From an uncultured Methylophaga sp. (GTDB lineage Bacteria; Pseudomonadota; Gammaproteobacteria; Nitrosococcales; Methylophagaceae): DNA of 64,000 nucleotides. The stretch spans positions 62,001 through 126,000 of the forward strand of contig NZ_CAMYKO010000005.1 of NCBI RefSeq assembly GCF_947259025.1, given 5' to 3'. Below the pieces are notes generated by a model. That model searched no databases, was not told the DNA's origin, and was given only the letters and a program-made list of their open reading frames with translations. Shown piece after piece: positions 56,435-64,000 of the stretch. The translations under genes and the position numbers were made by a program. Positions within the stretch are counted from its first letter, which is position 1. Every line of letters begins with the position of its first letter.

Positions 56435-58561
56435 ATGTTTGCGCTTCGCAGCCGGTTACTGCGGGGCGCATTGTTTTGTCTGTTGATCCTGCTAATCATC
56501 GGGTTCAACAGCAAAGCCTCAGCAGCGCCTGCCGTCGATCTTGCCGAGCTGCAGTGGCAGTATCACTGGGGGGATTTGCCGCGTGCCAATGGCAAGCCCG
56601 ACTTCTCCTCAGCGCGCGACTGGCAGGCTATCGCGTATCCTGCCAACCCTTCCGGTCGTGATGAGCAGCAATATGCCTGGTTTCGAGCCACACTGCCTGA
56701 GGCACAGTTCCCTGAACCGGTGATATTTATCACCAGTATCAATCTCAATGTTGAAGCCTATCTGGATGACCAACTGATTTACCGTTTCGGTGACCCGGAT
56801 AAGGGGCGTTTCCAGGGCTGGCCGTGGCATGCCATCCCGTTGCCTGAGGCGTTTGCCGGCAAGCAACTTCAGCTTCGTGTGTATTCCGACTATACCGACA
56901 TCGGCCTCTGGGGCGAGGCGAAGGTGATGGATCGCTCCGATATGCTGTTGCATGTATTGAGCAGTGGCTTGCATGAACTGATAGTGGCGGCATTTTCTTT
57001 ACTGGTGGCCTTTGTCACCCTGGTGTTTGCCCTGTTTCGCGGCACCCGCAAAGAGTTTTTCTACCTGGGGCTGTTTTCACTGGCAACAGCAGGCACGCTG
57101 ATTGGTGAAAACCTGGCCATGCAGCTCGTTATAAACTCGCCACTGCTCAAGACTTATCTCGCTGCAGTCAGTTACTTCTCTATGCCGATATTCATGGCCA
57201 TGCTGCTCTATCAGTGGGTTAATCATGTGACACGAAGCAGCTTACTCAAGCGGGTGGCGCAGTGTCATCTGACCTACCTGTTTGCGGCTGTGGCCTTGTC
57301 ACTGAGTGGGCTGGTTAATCTGGCGATCTTTTTCCCGATATTCGACGTTTTGTTCATTGTATCGCTGGTCTTAATGATGTGGGTGACTGTCACTGCGTTG
57401 AAGCAGCTGGCAGGCTCACAGAAATTGGTGCTAGCAGCCTTTGCGGTTTATGCGGTCTTATTACTCATTGATATGCTGGTGGCGCACAGTTTTCTTCCCT
57501 GGGTGGACTTTCCCATTGCTATCGGCGGCCTGGTTTTCGCGCTGGTGCTGGTGGTGATATCCATCCGCAGCTATGTTTTGACCAATAAAGCCCTGGCCGA
57601 GCTGAACCTGAGCCTGGAGCAAAGGGTGAGTGAACGTACCGCGCGGTTGCAGGAATTCACCGTAGTTGAGCAGCAAAGACGCAAGGAACTGGAGCGCCAG
57701 AACCGCTTTAATACAGAACTGGAAAACTTCAATGTCGCCTTACAATCCTGCCAGACAGTTGCTGAAGCTACCGAACTGATGCAAAACCGCCTGGCAGAGG
57801 TGTTCACCCCGGCCAGCATCAGCATTAGTGTGGCGGGAGAGGCTGCCAATGCCTTGCCAGCCGGACAAATCCGTCTGCAGGAACTGGAAGGCGGAAGCAC
57901 CGTTGTGGCTTCACTGTCGATTGATGGTCCGGATCCGGTACTGCCCGCTGGTTGGCTGGAAGACTTTGTGCAGCGAACAGCGGAACGTCTCAGTGTCACT
58001 ATGGGTAATATCAAGCTGCGGGAGGATCTGCAGCGCTATTCATTTGAAGACTCGCTGACCGGATTACGCAACCGCCGCTTTTTTGATGACACGCTTACCC
58101 GCGATATCCTGCTGGCTTGGCGTGAAGGCAGCGATTTATCGCTGCTGATCTGTGATATTGATCATTTCAAACGCTTCAACGATGAATATGGTCATGAAGC
58201 CGGTGACGTTGCTTTGCAGGCGGTGGCCGAGACGCTGCAGCATCACTTTCGTGAAAGTGATGTGCCATGCCGCCTGGGGGGCGAGGAGTTCGTTGTCCTG
58301 CTGCGCGGCGCCGACGCAGAGGCCGCAAAAGACAAAGCCGAGACACTCAGAGCAGCCATTGAGCAGCAGGATATTCATTATCGGGGCAAAGCGCTGTCTC
58401 GGCTGACAATATCGGTGGGTGTGACGACATTGCAGTTGCCTCATACTGATGCTGATGATTTGTTACGTCAGGCCGACCAAGCGCTTTATATCGCTAAGCA
58501 GGCTGGGCGTAACCGGGTCGAGGAGTTTAGTGAGCAGCTTGAGTCCAATGTCAACATGTAA
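56435..58561 (+). CDS. Diguanylate cyclase with 7TM-DISM sensor
   Basis: 708 residues. A signal peptide, a periplasmic 7TMR-DISMED-type beta domain (about 30-185), seven membrane helices (about 190-395), a coiled coil and a small linker domain precede a GGDEF domain. The active-site signature is GGEEF (615-619) with the I-site RESD five residues before, so it is probably active and product-inhibited. It makes cyclic di-GMP in response to an unknown periplasmic ligand. ATG 56435 is chosen; it lies 2 nt after purL. Confidence 0.9.
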   Translation: MFALRSRLLRGALFCLLILLIIGFNSKASAAPAVDLAELQWQYHWGDLPRANGKPDFSSARDWQAIAYPANPSGRDEQQYAWFRATLPEAQFPEPVIFITSINLNVEAYLDDQLIYRFGDPDKGRFQGWPWHAIPLPEAFAGKQLQLRVYSDYTDIGLWGEAKVMDRSDMLLHVLSSGLHELIVAAFSLLVAFVTLVFALFRGTRKEFFYLGLFSLATAGTLIGENLAMQLVINSPLLKTYLAAVSYFSMPIFMAMLLYQWVNHVTRSSLLKRVAQCHLTYLFAAVALSLSGLVNLAIFFPIFDVLFIVSLVLMMWVTVTALKQLAGSQKLVLAAFAVYAVLLLIDMLVAHSFLPWVDFPIAIGGLVFALVLVVISIRSYVLTNKALAELNLSLEQRVSERTARLQEFTVVEQQRRKELERQNRFNTELENFNVALQSCQTVAEATELMQNRLAEVFTPASISISVAGEAANALPAGQIRLQELEGGSTVVASLSIDGPDPVLPAGWLEDFVQRTAERLSVTMGNIKLREDLQRYSFEDSLTGLRNRRFFDDTLTRDILLAWREGSDLSLLICDIDHFKRFNDEYGHEAGDVALQAVAETLQHHFRESDVPCRLGGEEFVVLLRGADAEAAKDKAETLRAAIEQQDIHYRGKALSRLTISVGVTTLQLPHTDADDLLRQADQALYIAKQAGRNRVEEFSEQLESNVNM

Positions 58562-58676
58562 TGATTTTTGTCCATGCATGCGAGCAAGCACTTGAGGGAA
58601 GGTCAGATTAAATTGCCTGCTGAACTACCGGGACAATTTCCTGTCTGACGCAGTGAACATCTGAAAAGGAGGTTAC

Positions 58677-59102
58677 ATGAAAACCATTAAATCGATTTTC
58701 ACTGCCTTACTGCTCAGCGGTCTGCTGGCGGCAGGCTCAGCAATTGCGGCTGATCACACTGTGACTGCCCGAGCTCTGGCATTTGACCCCGTCGTGATCA
58801 AAATTGCCCCCGGGGATACTGTCTATTGGGACAACATGGCTACCCATAACGTCAACATGATGGAAGGCCTGATCCCGGAAGGCACCGAGGCATTTACCTC
58901 GGCAATGAGCGAAAACATCAACCGCACCTTCGATAAAGAGGGCATATATATCTACCAGTGCGATCCACACATCGGTGCTGGTATGGGGGGTGTCGTTATC
59001 GTCGGTGAACCCACCAACCTGGACGCGATTAAATCTCAGGACGTTAAAGGTGGTCTGGGCCGAGTAGTGGACGAGGCCATTGAGGCTGCAGAGGCCATGT
59101 AA
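58677..59102 (+). CDS. Pseudoazurin-like cupredoxin
   Basis: 141 residues with a signal peptide (cleavage near AIA-ADH). The type 1 copper ligands are His57, Cys95, His98 and Met103 (THNVNMMEG, YQCDPHIGAGMGG). It carries electrons in the periplasm, for example to a nitrite reductase or oxidase, or from the sugar dehydrogenase type of enzyme. A strong AAGGAGG site precedes the ATG and a strong terminator follows, so it is monocistronic and probably well expressed. Confidence 0.9.
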   Translation: MKTIKSIFTALLLSGLLAAGSAIAADHTVTARALAFDPVVIKIAPGDTVYWDNMATHNVNMMEGLIPEGTEAFTSAMSENINRTFDKEGIYIYQCDPHIGAGMGGVVIVGEPTNLDAIKSQDVKGGLGRVVDEAIEAAEAM

Positions 59103-59117
59103 CCTCATCGACCCCCT

Positions 59118-59150
59118 CAAAAAACCGGCTGCCTGGCAGCCGGTTTTTTT
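59118..59150 (+). terminator. Rho-independent terminator after the cupredoxin gene
   Basis: AACCGGCTGCC-TGGCAGCCGGTT with seven T after it (about 59122-59150). Confidence 0.92.
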
Positions 59151-59269
59151 ATGTCTGGCATTTTCACAGCAGCAGGATGTTTCAGAAGTATCTTTGAATT
59201 ACACTTGCCTGAGCAGAGTGTGACAGAATAGGCTGTTGGTATGTTAATGAGCGATAAAGGAATAGACCT

Positions 59270-60364
59270 TTGACCCTGCGGGCAATATTAGGTAATTGGG
59301 CAGAACGTTATTTTTCCGATGAAGAGGCAGTCATACTGCTGATTGTCCTGGTTCTCGGTCTGGCTGCCGTTATCTGGCTCGGCAGTATGCTGGCCCCGTT
59401 TTTCACCGCGCTGGTGCTGGCTTTTTTATTACAGGGCGTTATCAACTTACTGACCCGGCGGCATGTGCCGGAAAAGATAGCCATAACGGTGGTTTTTCTG
59501 GGTTTTATCAGTGCCATGCTGGCGCTGGCGTTTCTATTGATGCCGCTGCTGTGGAACCAGATGATTAATCTGGTGCAGGAAATCCCCAAAATGCTGTCCA
59601 GCGGTCAGCAATGGCTGGATGATCTGCAGGCGCGCTATCCTAACTTCATCACCCCCGATCAACTGGATAACTGGATATCGGCGATAACCCGCGAGTTCAA
59701 TCTTTACGGGCAACGAGCTCTGTCTTTGTCGATTGCGTCGCTGGGCAATGTCATCGGCCTGATTGTTTACCTGGTACTGGTGCCCATCCTGATCTTTTTC
59801 ATGCTTAAAGACCGCGAGAAGCTGGTTGGCTTTATGCTGTCCATGATGCCCGAAAAACGCGGTCTGATGAGCCGCATCTGGAATGAAATGGATGACCAGA
59901 TTGCCAATTATGTTCGCGGCAAGGTGGTAGAAATTATCATCGTCGGTTGCGTCACATTCATTACCTTTTCTTTCTTTGGCCTGCCTTACTCCGCCTTGCT
60001 GGCGGTACTGGTGGGTTTTTCGGTACTGGTGCCATTCATCGGTGCTGCCGTCGCCACCTTGCCAGTAGCAGCGGTAGCGGGCTTCCACTTCGGTCTGACC
60101 GAACAGTTTGCCTATGTCGTGGTGGCTTATGGCGTCATCCAGGCTTTGGACGGCAATGTGCTGGTGCCGGTGTTGTTCTCCGAGGCGGTCAATCTGCACC
60201 CGGTATCGATTATCCTGGCAGTGTTGTTCTTTGGTGGTATCTGGGGCTTCTGGGGCATTTTCTTTGCCATTCCGCTTGCCACATTGCTCAAAGCTATGGT
60301 CACCGCCTGGCCGCGCAGCCTGCAGTCAAAGCAAAAACCCGAAATCACAGAAGCCGCATCCTGA
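59270..60364 (+). CDS. AI-2E-family (PerM/YhhT-like) transporter
   Basis: 364 residues with about eight helices. It belongs to the AI-2E transporter superfamily (ALVLAFLLQGVINLLTRR, GLPYSALLAVLVGFSVLVPFIGAAVATLP, VLFSEAVNLHPVSIILAVLFFGGIWGFWGIFFAIPLAT). Most members export ions, osmolytes or unknown solutes, so AI-2 should not be assumed. The start is a TTG at 59270 with AAAGGA 8 nt before. Confidence 0.83.
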   Translation: MTLRAILGNWAERYFSDEEAVILLIVLVLGLAAVIWLGSMLAPFFTALVLAFLLQGVINLLTRRHVPEKIAITVVFLGFISAMLALAFLLMPLLWNQMINLVQEIPKMLSSGQQWLDDLQARYPNFITPDQLDNWISAITREFNLYGQRALSLSIASLGNVIGLIVYLVLVPILIFFMLKDREKLVGFMLSMMPEKRGLMSRIWNEMDDQIANYVRGKVVEIIIVGCVTFITFSFFGLPYSALLAVLVGFSVLVPFIGAAVATLPVAAVAGFHFGLTEQFAYVVVAYGVIQALDGNVLVPVLFSEAVNLHPVSIILAVLFFGGIWGFWGIFFAIPLATLLKAMVTAWPRSLQSKQKPEITEAAS

Positions 60365-60389
60365 TAAACGCATCTCCAACGTATTAACT

Positions 60390-60860
60390 ATGCTAGTTGT
60401 TCAGGTCGTACTCAAACAGTGGGATAAGGGCCAGCGTTCCGCTGAAGATGTCAGCGCCAGAGCTGCAATGCCAACGAGATACCCGGTGATATCGCCCGAT
60501 GCACAGTATCTTTTTGATCACAAAGTGGTCATTGACCAGCACGGCGATAACATCATGAAAAACCGCCTTCGCTATGAGTCCACCGATGATAATAAATTCA
60601 TTATCGATCGTTTCGGTTTTGACCTGAACAGTCAGGATGTTGTGCATTTTCCCCAGCCGGATTCCATGCTACCACCCAGTCATATTGCGAACCTCAGTCA
60701 AGGCTGGATTCAGTGTCACTACGAGTGGCGCTACAAGGTGTTTGAGGGTGGCCTTTATTACTGGCTCTATGAACAGCTCACTCTCAACGCCGCGTCGGTC
60801 GAGAATCTGATTGAAGATGTGTTCACAGGGTCTGAGCCGGCACAAGTTATTGCATTCTGA
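60390..60860 (+). CDS. Hypothetical protein
   Basis: 156 residues from the ATG at 60390, soluble, no signal peptide. The middle reads ISPDAQYLFDHKVVIDQHGD and GFDLNSQDVVHFPQP, the end WIQCHYEWRYKVFEGGLYYWLYEQLTLN. I do not recognise the family. It follows the AI-2E gene by 25 nt; a longer frame from 60108 is excluded by overlap. Codon use looks like its neighbours. Confidence 0.6.
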   Translation: MLVVQVVLKQWDKGQRSAEDVSARAAMPTRYPVISPDAQYLFDHKVVIDQHGDNIMKNRLRYESTDDNKFIIDRFGFDLNSQDVVHFPQPDSMLPPSHIANLSQGWIQCHYEWRYKVFEGGLYYWLYEQLTLNAASVENLIEDVFTGSEPAQVIAF

Positions 60861-60873
60861 ACGCCAGAGCTGC

Positions 60874-61971
60874 TTACTCACCGGGTTGCGGCACATCATG
60901 TTTGTTGACGTTTTCAGCGGCCGCTTTTTCTGAGGCCCAGGCTTCATCTTCCTGGTCCGTATCAATGCCGGATTGTTGATGCCTTTTTTGTTCGTTCAGA
61001 GTAAGGCAGGTGAATAGCGGAAAGTGATCCGAGCCGATAGATGGCAGGCGTCGAATATCGGTCACGGTGAAATGATCGCTGTGGAAAAGATGATCCAGCG
61101 GCCAGCGCAGGAAAGGAAAGCTCACATGGAAGGTATTGAACATGCCACGGCCAATACGTGGGTCAAGCAAGCCACTGAGTTTACGAAACAAGCGCGTCGT
61201 TACAGACCAGGCAACATCATTCAAATCGCCGGTTACAATCACCGCCTGTTCACTGTCCGCCACACTGCGTCCAACTACAATAAGCTCGGCATCACGCTCG
61301 GATGACTCTGTATTTTCAGTCGGGCTGGGCGGTGCCGGGTGAATAAAATGCACACGTACTTCATCACCTGATCGCAGTGTCACCAGGGCATGCATTGAGG
61401 GCACGCTGTCTTCAACCAGAAATTCTATCTCTGTTTCCGACAAGGGCAGACGTGAAAACACATGCATGCCGTACAAATTATCCAGCGGGCATTTGATGCT
61501 GTAAGGCATCGTCGGCTCCAGCTTGTTGAGCCTGTCTTCCCACCACTCATCAGACTCAAGCGTGACCAGAATATCTGGCTGGTTTTGTTCAACCAGGTCG
61601 AGTAGTTTTTCGGCCTGCCGGTTCGGTGTCAGCACGTTGGCAGTCAGGATGCTGATTTGCCGCTCAGGCGCACGATGTATGGTGCTTATTGTTTCTTTGG
61701 GCCATAGCCGGGTGTAGGGCAATACCCACCACAACTGCCAGGCTATGCAGAAACTGGTCAGCGCGATAAGCGCCCAGGCTGAGACGGTCTGCAGATCGCC
61801 GAATAGTAACTGGGTGAGCAATAGCACCATTGCCAGGCAGGCAATCTGCAAGCGAGGATAATCCAGTCCCCTAATTAGCCAGTGCGGATGCCGCCAGTAG
61901 GGTAGAAAGGTGGCAATCGTGATAAAGGCGGTGCAAACAATTAACACACTGAACATGCAGGCTCCTGGCAT
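60874..61971 (-). CDS. EEP-family membrane phosphoesterase
   Basis: 365 residues. Three N-terminal membrane helices (residues 3-80) are followed by an endonuclease/exonuclease/phosphatase-fold domain: ILTANVLTPNRQ, VTLESDEWW, TGDLNDVAWS and SIGSDHFPL give the catalytic Asn, Glu, Asp and His. Such YafD-like proteins may cleave a lipid or nucleic-acid phosphodiester in the envelope; substrate unknown. Confidence 0.83.
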   Translation of the reverse strand: MPGACMFSVLIVCTAFITIATFLPYWRHPHWLIRGLDYPRLQIACLAMVLLLTQLLFGDLQTVSAWALIALTSFCIAWQLWWVLPYTRLWPKETISTIHRAPERQISILTANVLTPNRQAEKLLDLVEQNQPDILVTLESDEWWEDRLNKLEPTMPYSIKCPLDNLYGMHVFSRLPLSETEIEFLVEDSVPSMHALVTLRSGDEVRVHFIHPAPPSPTENTESSERDAELIVVGRSVADSEQAVIVTGDLNDVAWSVTTRLFRKLSGLLDPRIGRGMFNTFHVSFPFLRWPLDHLFHSDHFTVTDIRRLPSIGSDHFPLFTCLTLNEQKRHQQSGIDTDQEDEAWASEKAAAENVNKHDVPQPGE

Positions 61972-62071
61972 TGTGGCGACGTTATCCTAAAAAGTAACTC
62001 CCTGCTTATGCATCGTTCACAACAGGGCGGCAACTCAGCTTATGCTACCACTGCGTTGAACAGGGAAACTG

Positions 62072-63970
62072 TTAAAAGGGCAGAATAAACTGTCTGAGAA
62101 AAGTACTGACGCCGGAGCGGGCTCCACGTTGCGTATCAACATCGACAATGGCTTGTCCCCGGGCGGGGCTGACATAAGCACTGCTGATGTAAATATTGAC
62201 CAGATCCAGTTCACTTTCGACATGAAAGGCTGCCTGGGTCTGCATGGCAATCAGGCGTTCAGGCGGCAAGCTGCCATCATTGCCCTGAGAGATTTCGGCT
62301 CGGCCCTTGGCCATCAGAATTAATTTGCCGGGACCGGTCGCCTGTGAGAACACAATCCCACCTAACAGCAATGATGAGATCCGCGGGCTGACCAAAGTGT
62401 TCAGCTTGATGTCATCAGAGAAGCCGACAAAGTTAGCATAGTGAAAAATCACAGATTCGCCGGGCTTGAGTTGCCATTCAAAAAACTCCAGTCCCTGCGT
62501 GGCTGTGAGGCTGACAGGCAGATCATCATCCCGCATGACGACCTTATTCATCGACAGGTTTCTGCTGAATATGCGTGAAAACAGGCTGGCAAAGGGCTGT
62601 GGCAGGGCATAGCGGGGTGGTTTGCCTCGGCACTGGAATCGGCGCGAAATATACAGCGTCTCAGCCTGGTCGGCGCTAATCAGATATTGCTGGCCGGTAG
62701 AATGAATGGCCGCCTCTGGCGTTTCACCTGGATCATCTGAGGGTCCCAGCGTGACCAACGCGCCGCTGTGCCGATGAAACGTCACCCGAGCAAATACATA
62801 GAGATAACTCTTGATACAGACCAGTATGAACAACATAATCGTGATTTGATGTATCGCCCTGGTGGTGTTCAAAATCCACCAGAGTGAGGCCTGCGCCTGT
62901 CGACTACTTTCCTGAATTCGTGACTGGCCCCGTTGGTAAAGCGAGTCAGCTGCAGCCAGCGATTTATCGGTCGCCGGATTCAAGACCTGCTGTTTAAAAG
63001 TTTGTGACAGATCTCGAACCAGACTGCGCAGATTTGACTCCACTTCCGAGCGATAACGCTGATAGGTTTTCTGTGCTGATTTCTGGCTTTCTTTGGCGGC
63101 GAGATTCACCAGCCAGCCAACAAGCGGTGCAGTGGAGTCGGGTTCACTGAATTTCAGGTCGGGTGGGACAACTTCAGCAAAGACATCACTGACCACATTT
63201 TCCAGCCGGGCCTGATCGACCTGCTCGTGCTTTTCCCGGATCTCTATCCGGGCACGCTCCACCGCGACATACCAGGCAAACTGCATCTCATCGGCTTTAA
63301 CCGCAACGGATTGTAAGACGTTATCCAATAAATCATGTTCATTATCAAAAACTAAGACCTTGTCCTCATGCAATTGGTTGATTGCCAGCTTGGGTAAAGC
63401 GACTTCAGTTAAAAAAAGCACCGGGATGCCAATCAGCAGCATCGGTAGCCATAAAACAAAGGCATGACAAGCCGAGCGCAGTGTCTGAACCAGGCCCAAT
63501 CTTTGTATCTGTCGCCAGTTCTCTACCGCACCCAGAACCAATAAGCGACCAAGCACGGTCGCCAGCATAAAAATAACAATAGGTAACAAAGCATTAAACA
63601 GGTTGTAACTGTCCTCGGCGAGGTAGTTAAACGATTGCAGAAACTGGCTGTTTAAAATGACGGGCAAACTGATGCTGAGTAAGAGCAGCACGATAAACAG
63701 TACAAAAGATCGGGTTCGTGTGTGGCCGTAAATAACAAACCAGAGAAAGGCAAGCTGTGCGAAAAAAGGCGAATTCAATTGCCAGTTGAGTGGCACGGGA
63801 GACTGTGCCAGCAGAGAGAGCAGGGCAAGCAGGTAGTTGTAGCCCGGCACAGCAAGAGCAAAGATCAATAAGCCCCATTGCCGTTTTCTGATGCCAAGCC
63901 AGATGCAGGGAAATATCAGCAGCATACCCAATAACCATAGCGGCGTGCTAATCAACTGCAGCGAACTCAA
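62072..63970 (-). CDS. Large uncharacterised multi-domain membrane protein
   Basis: 632 residues. Residues 1-210 hold about six membrane helices, then a 190-residue coiled-coil/helical soluble segment (AAKESQKSAQKTYQRYRSEVESNL, TFKQQVLNPATDKSLAAADS), another helix near 395-415 and a C-terminal beta-rich domain (GGIVFSQATGPGKLILMAKGRAEI). I do not recognise a family with confidence; the C-terminus vaguely recalls AIM24-like beta folds. It is about 100 bp from the EEP gene on the same strand. No signs of truncation. Confidence 0.65.
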   Translation of the reverse strand: MSSLQLISTPLWLLGMLLIFPCIWLGIRKRQWGLLIFALAVPGYNYLLALLSLLAQSPVPLNWQLNSPFFAQLAFLWFVIYGHTRTRSFVLFIVLLLLSISLPVILNSQFLQSFNYLAEDSYNLFNALLPIVIFMLATVLGRLLVLGAVENWRQIQRLGLVQTLRSACHAFVLWLPMLLIGIPVLFLTEVALPKLAINQLHEDKVLVFDNEHDLLDNVLQSVAVKADEMQFAWYVAVERARIEIREKHEQVDQARLENVVSDVFAEVVPPDLKFSEPDSTAPLVGWLVNLAAKESQKSAQKTYQRYRSEVESNLRSLVRDLSQTFKQQVLNPATDKSLAAADSLYQRGQSRIQESSRQAQASLWWILNTTRAIHQITIMLFILVCIKSYLYVFARVTFHRHSGALVTLGPSDDPGETPEAAIHSTGQQYLISADQAETLYISRRFQCRGKPPRYALPQPFASLFSRIFSRNLSMNKVVMRDDDLPVSLTATQGLEFFEWQLKPGESVIFHYANFVGFSDDIKLNTLVSPRISSLLLGGIVFSQATGPGKLILMAKGRAEISQGNDGSLPPERLIAMQTQAAFHVESELDLVNIYISSAYVSPARGQAIVDVDTQRGARSGVSTFLRQFILPF

Positions 63971-64000
63971 CTGTGTTAGCTGCTCAACCAGAGCGTTGAA

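Noticed and set aside
59534-60199. 221-residue frame opposite the AI-2E-family gene
   Set aside because: Antisense shadow; Gln/His-rich composition typical of reversed membrane-protein codons.
59270-60364. AI-2 quorum-signal exporter
   Set aside because: The family name is misleading; most members transport other solutes and no lux genes are near.

Overview
The window reads as a chromosomal segment of a free-living, aerobic, probably marine gammaproteobacterium with a genome near 50% GC. The evidence is the run of gammaproteobacterial housekeeping genes (purL, pepN, metG, selO, dcd, mrp, DUF2835), a type IV pilin with a sigma-54-like promoter, a pseudoazurin-like cupredoxin and a C1-transfer amidohydrolase (FhcA/FmdA family). 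A Methylophaga-like methylotroph would fit, but the genus is a guess. I see no phage, integrase, insertion sequence, CRISPR array, rRNA or tRNA.

Left region (1-12,000): a zinc-homeostasis island around a Fur-family regulator that looks like Zur (5118-5570). Leftward runs a tightly packed operon: sufE-like, flavoprotein with a cysteine-rich tail, BASS-family transporter, gamma-carbonic anhydrase and a threonyl-tRNA synthetase cut by the window edge. Rightward run a stand-alone formyltransferase/hydrolase subunit A paralogue, then a merC-like gene, a His-rich DUF2796 (ZrgA-like) gene and a COG0523 GTPase. Next come DUF3299 (minus strand) and an ABC ATPase/FtsX permease pair (plus strand), divergent from each other. 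The same palindrome, WGATA-N5-TATCW, stands at four promoter positions. I propose it as the Zur operator and the island as one zinc-starvation regulon with members not usually listed in such regulons.

Middle (12,000-37,400): a periplasmic sugar dehydrogenase-like protein, SelO, alanine dehydrogenase, a YdjM-like membrane protein, a TPR/2OG-oxygenase protein, a PglL-type ligase next to the pilin, and MetRS. A Bacteroidetes/epsilon-like (type B) succinate dehydrogenase sdhCAB and a rimB-rimK-M14 peptidase cluster follow. A minus-strand module then encodes a response regulator, a TonB-dependent receptor, a periplasmic binding protein and a NarX-like kinase; it has no transporter and looks like a sensory system.

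Right region (37,400-64,000): a complete arginine-to-spermidine route through carboxyspermidine (SpeA, CASDH, CASDC, SpeB), then an NTF2-like protein, a GNAT and a nitrilase. Beyond are mrp, dcd, a WD40 lipoprotein, a NIF3/YqfO-like protein, pepN-HIT-DUF2835, an RDD protein, purL, a diguanylate cyclase, a cupredoxin, an AI-2E-family permease, an EEP-family membrane protein and a large uncharacterised membrane protein.

Two intergenic repeat families recur. Family A is a palindrome of the type GTCATTGCGAG...GAAGCAATCCAG. Family B is ACCACAGAGGCACAGAG and its inverse, often bracketing family A. They form tandem arrays at 13.3 kb and 24.4-25.3 kb and a duplication after speB that seems to carry a decayed piece of the speB 3' end.
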